Positions 33,810 through 43,664 of a DNA stretch of 62,133 nt are shown here, piece by piece. The position numbers and the translations under genes are program-made. Origin of the DNA: an uncultured Clostridium sp. (GTDB taxonomy: Bacteria; Bacillota; Clostridia; Clostridiales; Clostridiaceae); assembly GCF_947072515.1 (NCBI RefSeq), contig NZ_CAMTIG010000021.1, positions 1-62,133 on the forward strand. The letters are read 5' to 3'. Every line of letters starts with the position of its first letter. Position 1 is the first letter of the stretch. The notes beneath the pieces were generated by a model that had not been told where the DNA came from, ran no database searches, and was given only the letters and a program-made list of their open reading frames with translations.

Positions 33810-35795
33810 TTATGCATCTATAGATGCTTTATCTGATACTTCTTTTTCTGTTAAATTCCATATTCCTTTTCCATGTATATCATATATTGGCTCTCTTTTG
33901 CCCATCCAGAAATTCGATGTAATTCGACTAATCCATGGCATTACGTAATAATCAAGACCAAATGTTCTTCCTGCACCACTCATTAATGCGATACTTCCAA
34001 ATGTAAACCATAATATATCAAATCCTGCCATTGCTGAGAATATAAAGTTCACAGTCATAAATGCTGATCCTGCACTCGCCAAGAATGTAAATAATCCAGC
34101 AATTAAACATAATCCAATTCCAATTTCCATAAGCACCACTACTCTTTGTGCCCATACTGCAATTTCTGCATTTGGCATAAATACTTGCATTATAGATTCA
34201 TAGAATTTTGGCATAGTTTCAAATATCGGTTCTGGCATATTAGCTAAAGCTGCATCTGTAGTTGCTGATGCACCCGATACTGTATCTTGAAGCCAAGTAA
34301 ATGGCATTTTCACATTCCCCATTTTCATCCAACTATCCCATCCAATAGTTAAATTATCACCCAATGCTGCTACATAAGAAGTTGTTCCATCTATAATTCC
34401 ATCAGCCCCATTAAATGCGCTTTCTGCCATTTTAAATGTTTCTTTCCACGTTTCTTCACCAATAAGTTTTTTAAGTCCTTCAAATAACCATAAAACTCCT
34501 ATATAAACCCTAAGAGGTACTAGCCATAATCTGTTTCCTTTAGATGAAAGATGACCTCTCATAATACATCTTCTTTCCTTCATAGCAAAGAATTCATGTT
34601 GTAAATAATTATATACTGCATGTACATCATTTACGCTAAATAGATAAACCATATTTATAAGATGTTTCATAACCATTGCAAAGAATCCTGAAAGCTTTAT
34701 TCCCATAAGATTAGCTACAGCATATCTTCCACCTATAGATACCATAAATCCATGATAGTTTGGCTTAAATTTAACTTTCTCAGCTTTTCCTTCTATTGCA
34801 TTTATTATATTTTTAGCTGCTGCTACTGCAGTTTGTTCTGCTGCTTCAACTATTTGAGGATTACCATTTCCCTTTTCATCCTCTGTGTATGCTAAATCTC
34901 CAACTACATAAACGCCATCTTTTCCTATAGCCTCCATGTATTCATTTGTTTTGTATCTTCCAGCTCTAGCTTTTTCGACCTCTAATTCATCTAAATCATT
35001 ATTAGCTTGAATTCCACATGTCCAAATTAATGTCTCTGTTGGGATAACTCCACCATCTTTAAGCTTAATTGTATTTTTAGTAACTTCAGTTATAGGTGAA
35101 TCTTTTAAAACTTCTACTCCATGCTTAATCATGTATTTCTCTGCTTTATCAGCTTGTTTTCTATCTAACATATTAAGAATAGTTCCCATAGCTTCAACTA
35201 CTAATATTCTAATTTCTTTTACATCTACTCTATACTTTTTAGCTAAAGTATCTTTCCATTCTAAAAGCTCTCCAGCCATTTCAATTCCAGTAAATCCAGA
35301 ACCTGCAACAACAAAAGTTAGCATTCTCTTTCTTTTTTCTTTATTTCTTTCAAAAGAAGCTTCCCTCACTCTATTTTCAATGTGTGATTTTATCTTTAAT
35401 GCATCTTCTAGAGACCATAACGTAAATCCATTCTCCTTAACTCCTGGTACACCAAAGAACGCTGGTTCACTTCCCATTCCAAGCATTAGATAGTCATATT
35501 CAAACTCTCCTTGCTTTGTTTTAATTACTTTTTTATCTGTATCTACTTTTTCTATAAAATCAACAACTACATTGACTTTACTTCTATGAAAGATTCTTCC
35601 TAGTTCAATCTTTACAGATTCTTCTGGAACTCTTCCTCCTGCTACCTCATGTAATTCTGTCATTAATGTATGATATGGATTTTTATCTATTAATGTAATT
35701 TCCACATCACTTCTTTTTTTGTACTTCTTTCCCAATTTTTTAGCTGCATGTACTCCTGCATATCCTGCACCTAAAATAACTATTTTAGTCGACAT
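33810..35795 (-). CDS. ndh2: Type II NADH dehydrogenase with C-terminal DoxX-like membrane domain
   Basis: Membrane flavoenzyme (661 aa) passing electrons from NADH to a quinone without proton pumping. FAD motif GAGYAG (about 9-14), NADH motif VAGSGFTGIEMAGEL (about 163-177) and the second FAD motif GVYVVGDLAYT (about 290-300) are intact. Residues about 430-640 form a DoxX-like membrane domain with several hydrophobic helices, absent from respiratory Ndh but found in the dehydrogenase of the Listeria electron-transfer locus. It is the entry point of the pathway here. Gene symbol follows that locus. Confidence 0.93.
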   Translation of the reverse strand: MSTKIVILGAGYAGVHAAKKLGKKYKKRSDVEITLIDKNPYHTLMTELHEVAGGRVPEESVKIELGRIFHRSKVNVVVDFIEKVDTDKKVIKTKQGEFEYDYLMLGMGSEPAFFGVPGVKENGFTLWSLEDALKIKSHIENRVREASFERNKEKRKRMLTFVVAGSGFTGIEMAGELLEWKDTLAKKYRVDVKEIRILVVEAMGTILNMLDRKQADKAEKYMIKHGVEVLKDSPITEVTKNTIKLKDGGVIPTETLIWTCGIQANNDLDELEVEKARAGRYKTNEYMEAIGKDGVYVVGDLAYTEDEKGNGNPQIVEAAEQTAVAAAKNIINAIEGKAEKVKFKPNYHGFMVSIGGRYAVANLMGIKLSGFFAMVMKHLINMVYLFSVNDVHAVYNYLQHEFFAMKERRCIMRGHLSSKGNRLWLVPLRVYIGVLWLFEGLKKLIGEETWKETFKMAESAFNGADGIIDGTTSYVAALGDNLTIGWDSWMKMGNVKMPFTWLQDTVSGASATTDAALANMPEPIFETMPKFYESIMQVFMPNAEIAVWAQRVVVLMEIGIGLCLIAGLFTFLASAGSAFMTVNFIFSAMAGFDILWFTFGSIALMSGAGRTFGLDYYVMPWISRITSNFWMGKREPIYDIHGKGIWNLTEKEVSDKASIDA

Positions 35796-35989
35796 AATTT
35801 TATCAATCCCTTCTATATCTCTATCTACATGGATTCATTCTATATTCATATATCTACCTTGTCTACAGGAGTTTTTTATATCTTTTTCTTCTTATATTCC
35901 TCTTCAAATGCTTATTTATCTTGCTTAAGCCAACTTTCCCTTTTATTGGTTATAAAAACTTTTAATTATGTATAACTTTTTTAAATACC

Positions 35990-36829
35990 TTATTTTAATA
36001 AAATATCTATTCTTTCCTTTAGCCCATTAATTCTTTCCTCTATATTTTTATCAATATTTTTTCTATATGATATATAAAGGTTATAATAACATTCCTCTAA
36101 TCTTTCAATAAATATTTCTCCATCATTAATCTTTTTTTGAATTTCTATTCTAGGTAATATGGCACAGGTATCTTTTCCTTCTAGAAATCCCATGATAATA
36201 GCTATTGAATTGCTTTTTAATGCTATATTTAAATTATTTTTATCTACATATTCCTCAAATTTTTTACAATGTTTATAATCTAATATTCCTACTCTCATAT
36301 TCTCTAAATTATCTATTTTAGTTTTACTCACTAAAACCAATTCATCTTTACCTGCAAACTCTGATTTCAAATCTTCATCATGCAATTGTTCACTTCCTAT
36401 AATAATATCTGACTTTTCATTTATAAGTAAGATATGTCCTCCATTTACTAGGTTTTTATTCATTTCTACATTGTATTTATTGAATATACTTCCAATTCCT
36501 CCTGCTATAGCTGAAAAAATATAGTTTATATATGGACTTGTATTTGTAACCCTTAATTCTCTCTTTTCTTTTTCATTTTTATTTAATTCCTTATGTAATT
36601 CTTCATATAATGCTAGAATTTTTTTAGAATAATTGTATACAACTTCTCCTCTTTCTGTTATTTCAACGCCCTTATTACTTCTCTCTAATAACTGTAAATT
36701 AAATTCATTTTCTAATTTAAACAGTTGATGACTTAAAGCTGGTTGAGAAATATGTGAATTCTTCGCAACCTTAGATATACTCTTCAACTCAACTACATCA
36801 TTAAAATATTTCAAACTTTCTAAGTTCAC
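35990..36829 (-). CDS. LysR-family transcriptional regulator in the EET locus
   Basis: LTTR (279 aa) with an N-terminal winged HTH (about 1-60, ISKVAKNSHISQPALSHQLFKLE in helices 2-4), a linker helix, and a shortened effector domain (about 90-275). Start is GTG 10 bases after the apbE stop, preceded by GGTGG. It is cotranscribed with apbE and lies directly upstream of ndh2, 194 bases away, so control of the electron-transfer genes is likely (inference from position). Its effector is unknown; the ligand domain is poorly conserved. Confidence 0.9.
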   Translation of the reverse strand: MNLESLKYFNDVVELKSISKVAKNSHISQPALSHQLFKLENEFNLQLLERSNKGVEITERGEVVYNYSKKILALYEELHKELNKNEKEKRELRVTNTSPYINYIFSAIAGGIGSIFNKYNVEMNKNLVNGGHILLINEKSDIIIGSEQLHDEDLKSEFAGKDELVLVSKTKIDNLENMRVGILDYKHCKKFEEYVDKNNLNIALKSNSIAIIMGFLEGKDTCAILPRIEIQKKINDGEIFIERLEECYYNLYISYRKNIDKNIEERINGLKERIDILLK

Positions 36830-36839
36830 CCTTTTCCAC

Positions 36840-37865
36840 CTATTCCTTCTTAAAATCTTTATTTATAAGTTCAAAATTATTTTCTAATCCATCTGATAGA
36901 TATATATTTTTATTATTATCTACAAAAACACTCTCAACTCCATTTAACTCATTAATAAATTTTAACCCTTCATCTATTCCCAAAGTAAATATTAATGTGG
37001 ATAATGCATCTCCATCTATGGATTTATCAGATATAATACTTACTCCTGCGATATTACTCTCATATGGATATCCTTTTTTAGGATCTAATATATGGTGATA
37101 TTTTTTTCCCTCTTCTTCAATAAATCTTTCATAAATCCCCGTAGTTACAACTGATTTATTCTCCACATAAACTGATCCAACTACATCACCTCTCTCTGAA
37201 AAAGGATTTTGTATTCCAATTTTCCATGGCTTGTCCTTTTCTTTTGTTCCCATAGCATATATGTTGCCTCCTAAATCTATAATAGCTTTTTCTATTTTTT
37301 GTTCTTTTAAAATTTCTGCTATTTGATCTGCTGCATACCCTTTTGCAATACTTCCTAAATCTAAAATCATTCCCTTTTCCTTTAAAAATACCTCTTTAGT
37401 TTCTTTATTTAATTCTATATCTCTATAATCTACGTATTCTAGTGTTTTATTAACCTCTTCTTGTGTTGGTATTTTTGCTTCTGGTAATCCAATACTCCAT
37501 AGCTTAACTATAGGACCAATGCTTATGTCATATTTCCCATTGGACATTTCAGAATATTTTAACCCTTTTTCTATTATTTCAAATGTATCATCACTAACAC
37601 TTACTTTTTTAATTCCAGCATTTTTATTTATTTCATACACTTCAGTCTCATTTTTATTTATACTAACTTTGTCTTCGATTTCTTTTACTTTCTCAAAAGC
37701 TTCATTTAAAACTTCCTCTTTTCCATTATATATTTTCACACTTATTGCAGTTCCCATAAATAATTCAGTTCTCGATTTAACCTCTTCCTCTTTTTTTCCG
37801 CACCCTAGCATTCCTATCAATATTACTGATAATGCTATTGAAATTAAATACATTCTTTTTTTCAT
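36840..37865 (-). CDS. apbE: ApbE-family FAD:protein FMN transferase lipoprotein
   Basis: Lipoprotein (341 aa) with lipobox GMLGC (Cys about 22), so it acts outside the membrane. ApbE marks: YDISIGPIVKLWSIG (about 113-127), LDLGSIAKGYAAD (about 168-180), IDLGGNIYAMG, HHILDPKKGYPY (about 255-266), and the Mg site SIDGDALSTLIFTLG (about 280-294). It splits FAD and attaches FMN to Thr in the target motif carried by the FMN lipoprotein at the left end of the locus. In Listeria the equivalent is FmnB. The start has no ideal spacing: AAGGG abuts the ATG, but AAAGGA lies ten bases upstream. Confidence 0.94.
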   Translation of the reverse strand: MKKRMYLISIALSVILIGMLGCGKKEEEVKSRTELFMGTAISVKIYNGKEEVLNEAFEKVKEIEDKVSINKNETEVYEINKNAGIKKVSVSDDTFEIIEKGLKYSEMSNGKYDISIGPIVKLWSIGLPEAKIPTQEEVNKTLEYVDYRDIELNKETKEVFLKEKGMILDLGSIAKGYAADQIAEILKEQKIEKAIIDLGGNIYAMGTKEKDKPWKIGIQNPFSERGDVVGSVYVENKSVVTTGIYERFIEEEGKKYHHILDPKKGYPYESNIAGVSIISDKSIDGDALSTLIFTLGIDEGLKFINELNGVESVFVDNNKNIYLSDGLENNFELINKDFKKE

Positions 37866-37975
37866 CCCTTATTCATCCTTTATTAATTTTATTAACTCTT
37901 TATTAATATTTTAACTCTTAATATAATTTTTTTCAACTTTTTCTCCTTCTTTTTTAATTTAATTTTTATAATAAT

Positions 37976-38006
37976 AAAAAAAACTAAGTGTAATTCACTT
38001 AGTTTT
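37976..38006 (-). terminator. Intrinsic terminator of plsC
   Basis: Stem aaaactaagtg / cacttagtttt overlaps the stop codon and is followed on the minus strand by TTTTTTTATTAT. Confidence 0.9.
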
Positions 38007-38718
38007 AAACTCTTATTATATTTTCTTTTACAATTTTCTCTAATTTTGATGATAAATTTTTCTCTTCTTCTTTACTTATTTCACTAGTATAAATTGGTTC
38101 TCCAAATACAATTGTCACCTTTCCCTCTTTGAATCTTTTAGTATCTTCAAAACATTTAGCTGTTCCATTAATAGAAAATGGTACTACAGGAGCCTTTGCC
38201 TTTGTTGCAAGCTTTGTACTTCCTTTTTTAAATTCATGAACTTCTCCATCTTTAGATCTTGTCCCTTCTGGAAAAATAATCATATTATATCCTTCTTTTA
38301 TGTATTCAGCACCTTTACTTATTACTTTTATTGCTTCTCTTGGATTACTTCTATCTAATGGTACACAATTTGTATTCTTTATCCAAAACCCTAATATAGG
38401 ATATTCTAAAGCTTCTTTCTTTGCTATAAACCCTATCGTTCTATCTCTAAGTGCATGCTTTAATACTGGAATATCTAATACACTTTGATGATTTCCAACA
38501 AATGCGCAAGTTTCCTTTGGTATATTCTCTTTCCCTATAATTTCAACATCTATTCCTATAATCCTTAGAGTATCTTCACTCCACTCTAAAAATACTGATT
38601 GAGCATACTTAAATGCTTCTGCTTCACCTTCATTTTTTCTTATCTTATTAAATTTATAACTCTTTAATTTTAAGCTTGTCATACAAAATCCATATCTTAT
38701 ATATTTAAAAATTCCCAT
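38005..38718 (-). CDS. plsC: 1-acyl-sn-glycerol-3-phosphate acyltransferase
   Basis: Membrane-associated acyltransferase (237 aa) making phosphatidic acid from lysophosphatidic acid. The catalytic NHQSVLD (motif I, about 76-82), the substrate-binding FPEGTRSKDG (motif III, about 147-156) and VPFSINGTAK (motif IV, about 175) are intact. A preceding hydrophobic segment is weak. It is divergent from the ComEC-like hydrolase and appears to be transcribed alone. AGGTGAATG provides the ribosome binding site. PlsC family membership is secure; acyl preference is not visible. Confidence 0.92.
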   Translation of the reverse strand: MGIFKYIRYGFCMTSLKLKSYKFNKIRKNEGEAEAFKYAQSVFLEWSEDTLRIIGIDVEIIGKENIPKETCAFVGNHQSVLDIPVLKHALRDRTIGFIAKKEALEYPILGFWIKNTNCVPLDRSNPREAIKVISKGAEYIKEGYNMIIFPEGTRSKDGEVHEFKKGSTKLATKAKAPVVPFSINGTAKCFEDTKRFKEGKVTIVFGEPIYTSEISKEEEKNLSSKLEKIVKENIIRV

Positions 38719-38821
38719 TCATTCACCTCTAGTTTTTTATTTAATTATAATATTTTAAAAAAGTTTACGCAAATTTTATTTTTTGGCAATAATTAAAATA
38801 TATAAATATTCAGGAGGTCTT

Positions 38822-39670
38822 ATGAAGAAATTCCCTAAATTTTTATTTTATTGTTTATTAATCTTTAGTACTCTATTTTTAATCAATAAGTTCATCCAGA
38901 CTCCAAAATCTGATAAACTCTACGTCTATTTTTTAGATGTTGGACAGGGTGATTCAACTTTAATTCAATATATGGATAATACAATTTTAATTGATTCTGG
39001 ACCTAAAAGTTCTGAAGATAAAATTCTCTCTTACTTAAAACAATTAAAATTAAAAGATATCGATTTTTTAGTTTCTACTCATCCCCATGAAGATCATATA
39101 GGTAATATGGATGAAATTATAGATACAATAAAAGTAAAAAAATTTTATGCTCCTCACGTATCTGTTGAAACTGAAGAATTTTCTGACTTAATTAATTCTT
39201 TAAATAGACAGAATCTGCAAATAACCATCTTAAATCAAGATACCGCCTCCATTAACTTAGGTGATGATATTAGAGTCGATATATTTTATCCCTTTAAAGG
39301 TTTAGAAACTGAAAATTTAAATAACTACTCCTCTGTTATAAAAATAACCTTTAAGGAAACTTCCTTTTTATTTACTGGTAATGCTGAAAAAGAGGTAAAT
39401 GATTATTTACTTTCAAATAAATTACCAATTCAATCTGATGTTTTAAAACTCGGACATCATGGCTCAAATACCTCTTTAGATGAATATTTTTTAAGTGAAG
39501 TATCTCCTAAATTAGCTATTGCATCTTGTGGGTACAATAACTCTTATAATCACCCTAGTTCAAGTGTTATAGAACTTTTAAACTCTAATAACATTCCGCT
39601 TCTAAGAACTGATTTAACCGGTTCTATTATTCTTTCTAGTGATGGGAAAAATATATCTATTGAAAATTAA
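38822..39670 (+). CDS. Secreted or anchored ComEC-type metallo-beta-lactamase-fold hydrolase
   Basis: Protein of 282 aa with an N-terminal signal anchor (about 5-22) followed by a metallo-beta-lactamase domain like the C-terminal part of ComEC. The opening LYVYFLDVGQGDSTLIQ (about 33-49), metal motif THPHEDHIGN (about 87-96), FTGNAEKE and LGHHGSNTS (about 213-221) are characteristic. It lacks the ComEC channel, so it is a stand-alone extracytoplasmic hydrolase, possibly acting on DNA or phosphodiesters (inference). A TTG upstream is in frame, but GGAGG supports ATG at 38822. Confidence 0.88.
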   Translation: MKKFPKFLFYCLLIFSTLFLINKFIQTPKSDKLYVYFLDVGQGDSTLIQYMDNTILIDSGPKSSEDKILSYLKQLKLKDIDFLVSTHPHEDHIGNMDEIIDTIKVKKFYAPHVSVETEEFSDLINSLNRQNLQITILNQDTASINLGDDIRVDIFYPFKGLETENLNNYSSVIKITFKETSFLFTGNAEKEVNDYLLSNKLPIQSDVLKLGHHGSNTSLDEYFLSEVSPKLAIASCGYNNSYNHPSSSVIELLNSNNIPLLRTDLTGSIILSSDGKNISIEN

Positions 39671-39697
39671 ATAGGGGAAATTACTTCTCCTATTTAA
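39669..39697. terminator. Bidirectional intrinsic terminator
   Basis: Stem aataggggaa / ttctcctatt (one G-U pair) overlapping both stop codons of the convergent ComEC-like and SNF2 genes. Confidence 0.75.
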
Positions 39698-42693
39698 TTT
39701 AAAAGAATTTCTTTTAACTCTTCTTCACTTAATCTTTTTAGTGTTTTTCCATCCATCTTTTTATCATCTATAATATTATCTATAAGTTCCTCTTTTTCTT
39801 CTTGCAATTTTATTATTTGTTCTTCTATGGTATCTTTTGCTATAAATTTTATTATATTCACTTTGTTTTTTTGTCCAAATCTATAAGCCCTATCACTTGC
39901 TTGTTCTTGAACTTTTGGATTCCACCAAGGATCAAAATGAATAACTACACTGGCACTTGTTAAATTTATTCCTACGCCTCCAGCCATCAGCGATATTAAA
40001 AAAACTCCTGCTTCTTTTTGTTCATTAAAATTATTTACTATTTGTATTCTTTCCTTTGCATCAATACTTCCATCTAAGTAATTTATGTTAATATGATTTT
40101 TCAAAAGTTCCTTTTCTATTTCTTTTAAAACAGATACAAACTGAGAAAATACAAGTACTTTCTTTCCTTCTTTCATCAATTCTGTTACTAGTTCTTTTAA
40201 AGCTTCTATTTTAGACGATGTTTTTTTATACTCTGGAACTATTAAGTTTGGTGATAATACTAATTGTCTCAGTTTTATTAATCCCCCAAGATTTTTTTCT
40301 TCCTTAATCTGTTTTACTACATTTTTATATAATATTTTTTCATCTTTTGATAATTCTATATAATAATTTTTTTCTATTTTTTCAGGAAGTTCCTTTAAAA
40401 CTGCTCCTTTAACTCTTCTTAAAATAAATGGTGTTATAAGGCTTTTTAATTCTTCACTATTGTCTTCTTCCATATACCTTTTTTTAAACTCATTTTCTTC
40501 TAATAAATATCCCGGCATTATAAAATCAAATATTGACCATAACTCTAATAAATTATTTTCTATGGGAGTTCCTGTTATCCCTATATTCCCCTCAGATTTT
40601 AATTCTTTTAAAGCCATTTTAACTTGTGATTTTGCATTCTTTATAGTCTGTGCTTCATCAATTATTATATTAAAAAATTTTATACTTCTATATATTTCAA
40701 TATCATTTTTTACATTTCCATAAGTCGTTAATATAACATCATATTCTTTTAAATTTTCTAATGCCTTTCTTCTTTTATTTTTTTCTCCATGACAAAGCCC
40801 TATTTTTAAACTTGGTCCAAATTTTTTGAATTCTTCTAGCCAATTATATATAAGTGATGTTTTAGCTATAATTAAGAATTTTTTCTTTTTTTGTGAAAGT
40901 ATATATGCAATTATTTGTATTGTTTTCCCGAGTCCCATATCATCTGCAAGTATTCCTCCAAACCCCAATGGTAATATCTCATTTAACCATCTAAATCCTT
41001 CTTTTTGATATTCTCTAAGCTCACCCTTAAATTCTTTTGGAATTAATTTTCTTTTAAATTCCTTATTTATAATCTTGTTTATGATTTTATTTGCTATCTC
41101 TTCTGACTCTACAAAATCTAAATTTCTATCTTTTAATCTTTCTTCTAAATAAAGCAATTTATTTTTTTCTATTAAAATCCCTTCTTCATTTCCAGAATAA
41201 AGTTGAAGTTCTTCTATTAAATTTAAAAATTCTTTCATTTTTTCATCTGTTAAATCGATAAACATATTATCTATTTTCAAAAAATCTATCCCTTTATTTT
41301 TCTCTCTATTTATCCATCTTAGATTTTCTTCATCAAGCCCTTCTATAAGATATTTTAATTTATATCCATCTTTATTGCTTTTTATGGAACTTTTTATTTT
41401 ATTTCTATTTATAATTTTCTCTCTATCCTTAAACTTTATATTTAAACCATTTAACTCTTTCTTCCCATCTCTTAAAAGTTTAAATTTTTCTTCATCTTCG
41501 CCTCTAAAATAAAACTTATCTCTTTCTTTTCTTATTCCATACTTAGCTAAAGTTATTTTTATAATTTCCTCAAAAGCTTTATCTCTAAAAAAGGATACTT
41601 CTTTCTTATCTTCTATATCTATAAAGTTACTAAAATAATTAATCATTATTTTTACTCTATTTTCTTCTTCAAAAATAATATTAGTTTTAATTCCTTCTCT
41701 CTTTAATTCTTTTATATTAGAATCAAGAAAAACATCATTTGTAATTTTTTTCACTTTATTTATTATTTTCTCTAACTCAAATATTGTATTTTCATATTTA
41801 ATTTCTCTATTTTTTAAAAATTGATTATATATATCCTTATATGCATTTAACTGATTTTCACTAGGAATATATATATTTCTATCAAATAAAACAACATCTT
41901 CACTTAGAAATACTGGAAATTTATTATGATGTCTTAAAGTAATCTTATCTTCTTTTATAGACATAGCTAAACTTATTGGAACATCTTCTTTTAAAACATG
42001 TCCATTGTAATCTATAAATTTATAATTTACACTACATTCATTTAAGTTTGATAGAAAATTTTTCAACTCATTTTTATAAACCTTTAAGCTATTTCCTGTT
42101 ATCTTTTCTTTTTTACTTATTATAAAATTCAAAATTTTATTTTCTATAGTATCAATTCGTGGATCTAGCCATTCTAAATCTGTTATTTTAAATTTTTTCT
42201 TATTTAAAAATGCTTCTACAAAACCTCTTAAATCTAAAATTGGTATAAAATACTTTTCTCCAATACTAAAACTACATAAAAATGAATTGACTCCATTATT
42301 CTCTATAACTTTTATTTTAACCTGTAGTTTATACTTCTTTCCTTCTCTATTTTCTAATACTTTCTTTTCCTTCTTCTTTGCTATTTTATAAAAAAGCTCT
42401 ATTGTGGAAATAATATGCATACACATATATCTATCATATTCTTTTCTATTCTCTTCAAATCTTTTACATGTACAAGATGATTTAATTATTTTACTAGTTT
42501 TAGTATCTATCTTTATATAAGTTTCTTCGTCTCTACTTATATTTGATACCTTTCCATATAAATTATATATACCATTTATAGATTTTCCTTTTAATCCATT
42601 AACAGCCTTCTTTTTAATAATTTCCTCTGCTTGTTCTCTTGTTAAACTTGAGCTTCCTATTAATATTTGTTTCTTTAAAATTTCTAAATCCAT
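39694..42693 (-). CDS. SNF2-family helicase with SWIM zinc finger
   Basis: Large DNA translocase (999 aa). An N-terminal SWIM zinc finger is present (CTCKRFEEN near 74 and YMCMHI near 89), followed by a bacterial SNF2-associated region (about 130-520). The SNF2 core has ADDMGLGKT (about 578-586), IIDEAQTIKN (about 681), GTPIENN (about 708) and the C-terminal helicase block QASDRAYRFGQ (about 933). Such proteins remodel protein-DNA or transcription complexes; bacterial members are poorly understood. GGAGGGAG sets the start. It lies 88 bases downstream of the membrane protein gene and may be cotranscribed with it. Confidence 0.93.
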   Translation of the reverse strand: MDLEILKKQILIGSSSLTREQAEEIIKKKAVNGLKGKSINGIYNLYGKVSNISRDEETYIKIDTKTSKIIKSSCTCKRFEENRKEYDRYMCMHIISTIELFYKIAKKKEKKVLENREGKKYKLQVKIKVIENNGVNSFLCSFSIGEKYFIPILDLRGFVEAFLNKKKFKITDLEWLDPRIDTIENKILNFIISKKEKITGNSLKVYKNELKNFLSNLNECSVNYKFIDYNGHVLKEDVPISLAMSIKEDKITLRHHNKFPVFLSEDVVLFDRNIYIPSENQLNAYKDIYNQFLKNREIKYENTIFELEKIINKVKKITNDVFLDSNIKELKREGIKTNIIFEEENRVKIMINYFSNFIDIEDKKEVSFFRDKAFEEIIKITLAKYGIRKERDKFYFRGEDEEKFKLLRDGKKELNGLNIKFKDREKIINRNKIKSSIKSNKDGYKLKYLIEGLDEENLRWINREKNKGIDFLKIDNMFIDLTDEKMKEFLNLIEELQLYSGNEEGILIEKNKLLYLEERLKDRNLDFVESEEIANKIINKIINKEFKRKLIPKEFKGELREYQKEGFRWLNEILPLGFGGILADDMGLGKTIQIIAYILSQKKKKFLIIAKTSLIYNWLEEFKKFGPSLKIGLCHGEKNKRRKALENLKEYDVILTTYGNVKNDIEIYRSIKFFNIIIDEAQTIKNAKSQVKMALKELKSEGNIGITGTPIENNLLELWSIFDFIMPGYLLEENEFKKRYMEEDNSEELKSLITPFILRRVKGAVLKELPEKIEKNYYIELSKDEKILYKNVVKQIKEEKNLGGLIKLRQLVLSPNLIVPEYKKTSSKIEALKELVTELMKEGKKVLVFSQFVSVLKEIEKELLKNHININYLDGSIDAKERIQIVNNFNEQKEAGVFLISLMAGGVGINLTSASVVIHFDPWWNPKVQEQASDRAYRFGQKNKVNIIKFIAKDTIEEQIIKLQEEKEELIDNIIDDKKMDGKTLKRLSEEELKEILLN

Positions 42694-42780
42694 GAACTCC
42701 CTCCATGTATCCTTCAGTTAATTTTTCTCTTTTCATTATGACACATCACTAAAAAAAGTATCAATTAAAATTTAAATATT

Positions 42781-43548
42781 TTATTTAGTATAACTATTTA
42801 TCCCATATTTCTTTTGTTTTACTAAACAACCATTGTATGGAGATTTTTTTAAAGCTTTCATAAATAAATGTGGATACACTCCGCTTAAATTTTTAATATA
42901 TTTTACCCATCCTATAGATAAACATCTATACACTTGTGAAATATCTTCCTCTAAATGTAATATTTCATTATCTGAAATATTATTAATATCCTCTAAATCT
43001 TCAATTTCCTCTCTTAAATGAAGCGTATCTATTACTACTTGCGTAAATTCTTCACCTAATCCTATTGCTGAATTAAATAATATATCTATCATAAAATCTC
43101 TTCCATTATCAATTATCTCTTTCAAAATTTTCACATCTATATTTCTTCCAATTATATTATAATCATGCTCTTCAAAAAACTCTTCTAATTCACTGAAATT
43201 TCTATCTTCCCACTCCTCTGTTATCTTTGCTTTTTCTTTTAAATCCTCACAATTATCATCACATCTTATAAATTCTGTTAATAATGCTGTACCAAATTCG
43301 CCAAAAAAGACACCTGATAATATATTTAATTTTTCCTTCTTTTTTTCTCTTTCTTTCTTTTCAAGCATATTATCTATAAATAACCATGTAAAAATTATAG
43401 TAATTGGTATACTAAGAATATTATCCGCAATTGAATTCAACAATTCATTTCCATTACCAAAAATCAAATAATATCCAAGACAACTAACTACTGCTAACAC
43501 TATAATTTTAATATATTTCTTAGTTTCTTCATCAATATTCCTTATCAT
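42781..43548 (-). CDS. Membrane protein with large acidic cytosolic domain, unknown function
   Basis: Unrecognised 255-aa protein. Two hydrophobic segments lie at about 12-30 and 38-60, joined by a short loop, then a basic stop-transfer KKEREKKKEK and a mostly helical, acidic domain of about 180 residues rich in Glu and Asp (for example EEIEDLEDINNISDNE). No motif was recognised. An ATG 21 bases upstream is in frame, but AAAGGGG between the two supports ATG at 43548. Upstream neighbour of the SNF2 helicase on the same strand. Confidence 0.65.
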   Translation of the reverse strand: MIRNIDEETKKYIKIIVLAVVSCLGYYLIFGNGNELLNSIADNILSIPITIIFTWLFIDNMLEKKEREKKKEKLNILSGVFFGEFGTALLTEFIRCDDNCEDLKEKAKITEEWEDRNFSELEEFFEEHDYNIIGRNIDVKILKEIIDNGRDFMIDILFNSAIGLGEEFTQVVIDTLHLREEIEDLEDINNISDNEILHLEEDISQVYRCLSIGWVKYIKNLSGVYPHLFMKALKKSPYNGCLVKQKKYGINSYTK

Positions 43549-43633
43549 TTTATATACCCCTTTACTCATATATTAATAATATATTTTAAAATAGGTATTT
43601 TGCTCACTATATATTTCTACATAATAAAAGATT

Positions 43634-43664
43634 AAAAAAGCAGTTATTAAATAACTGCTTTTTT
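43634..43664 (-). terminator. Intrinsic terminator of the HAD/YprB operon
   Basis: Stem aaaaaagcagttatt / aataactgcttttt overlapping the stop codon, T run on the minus strand. Confidence 0.9.
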
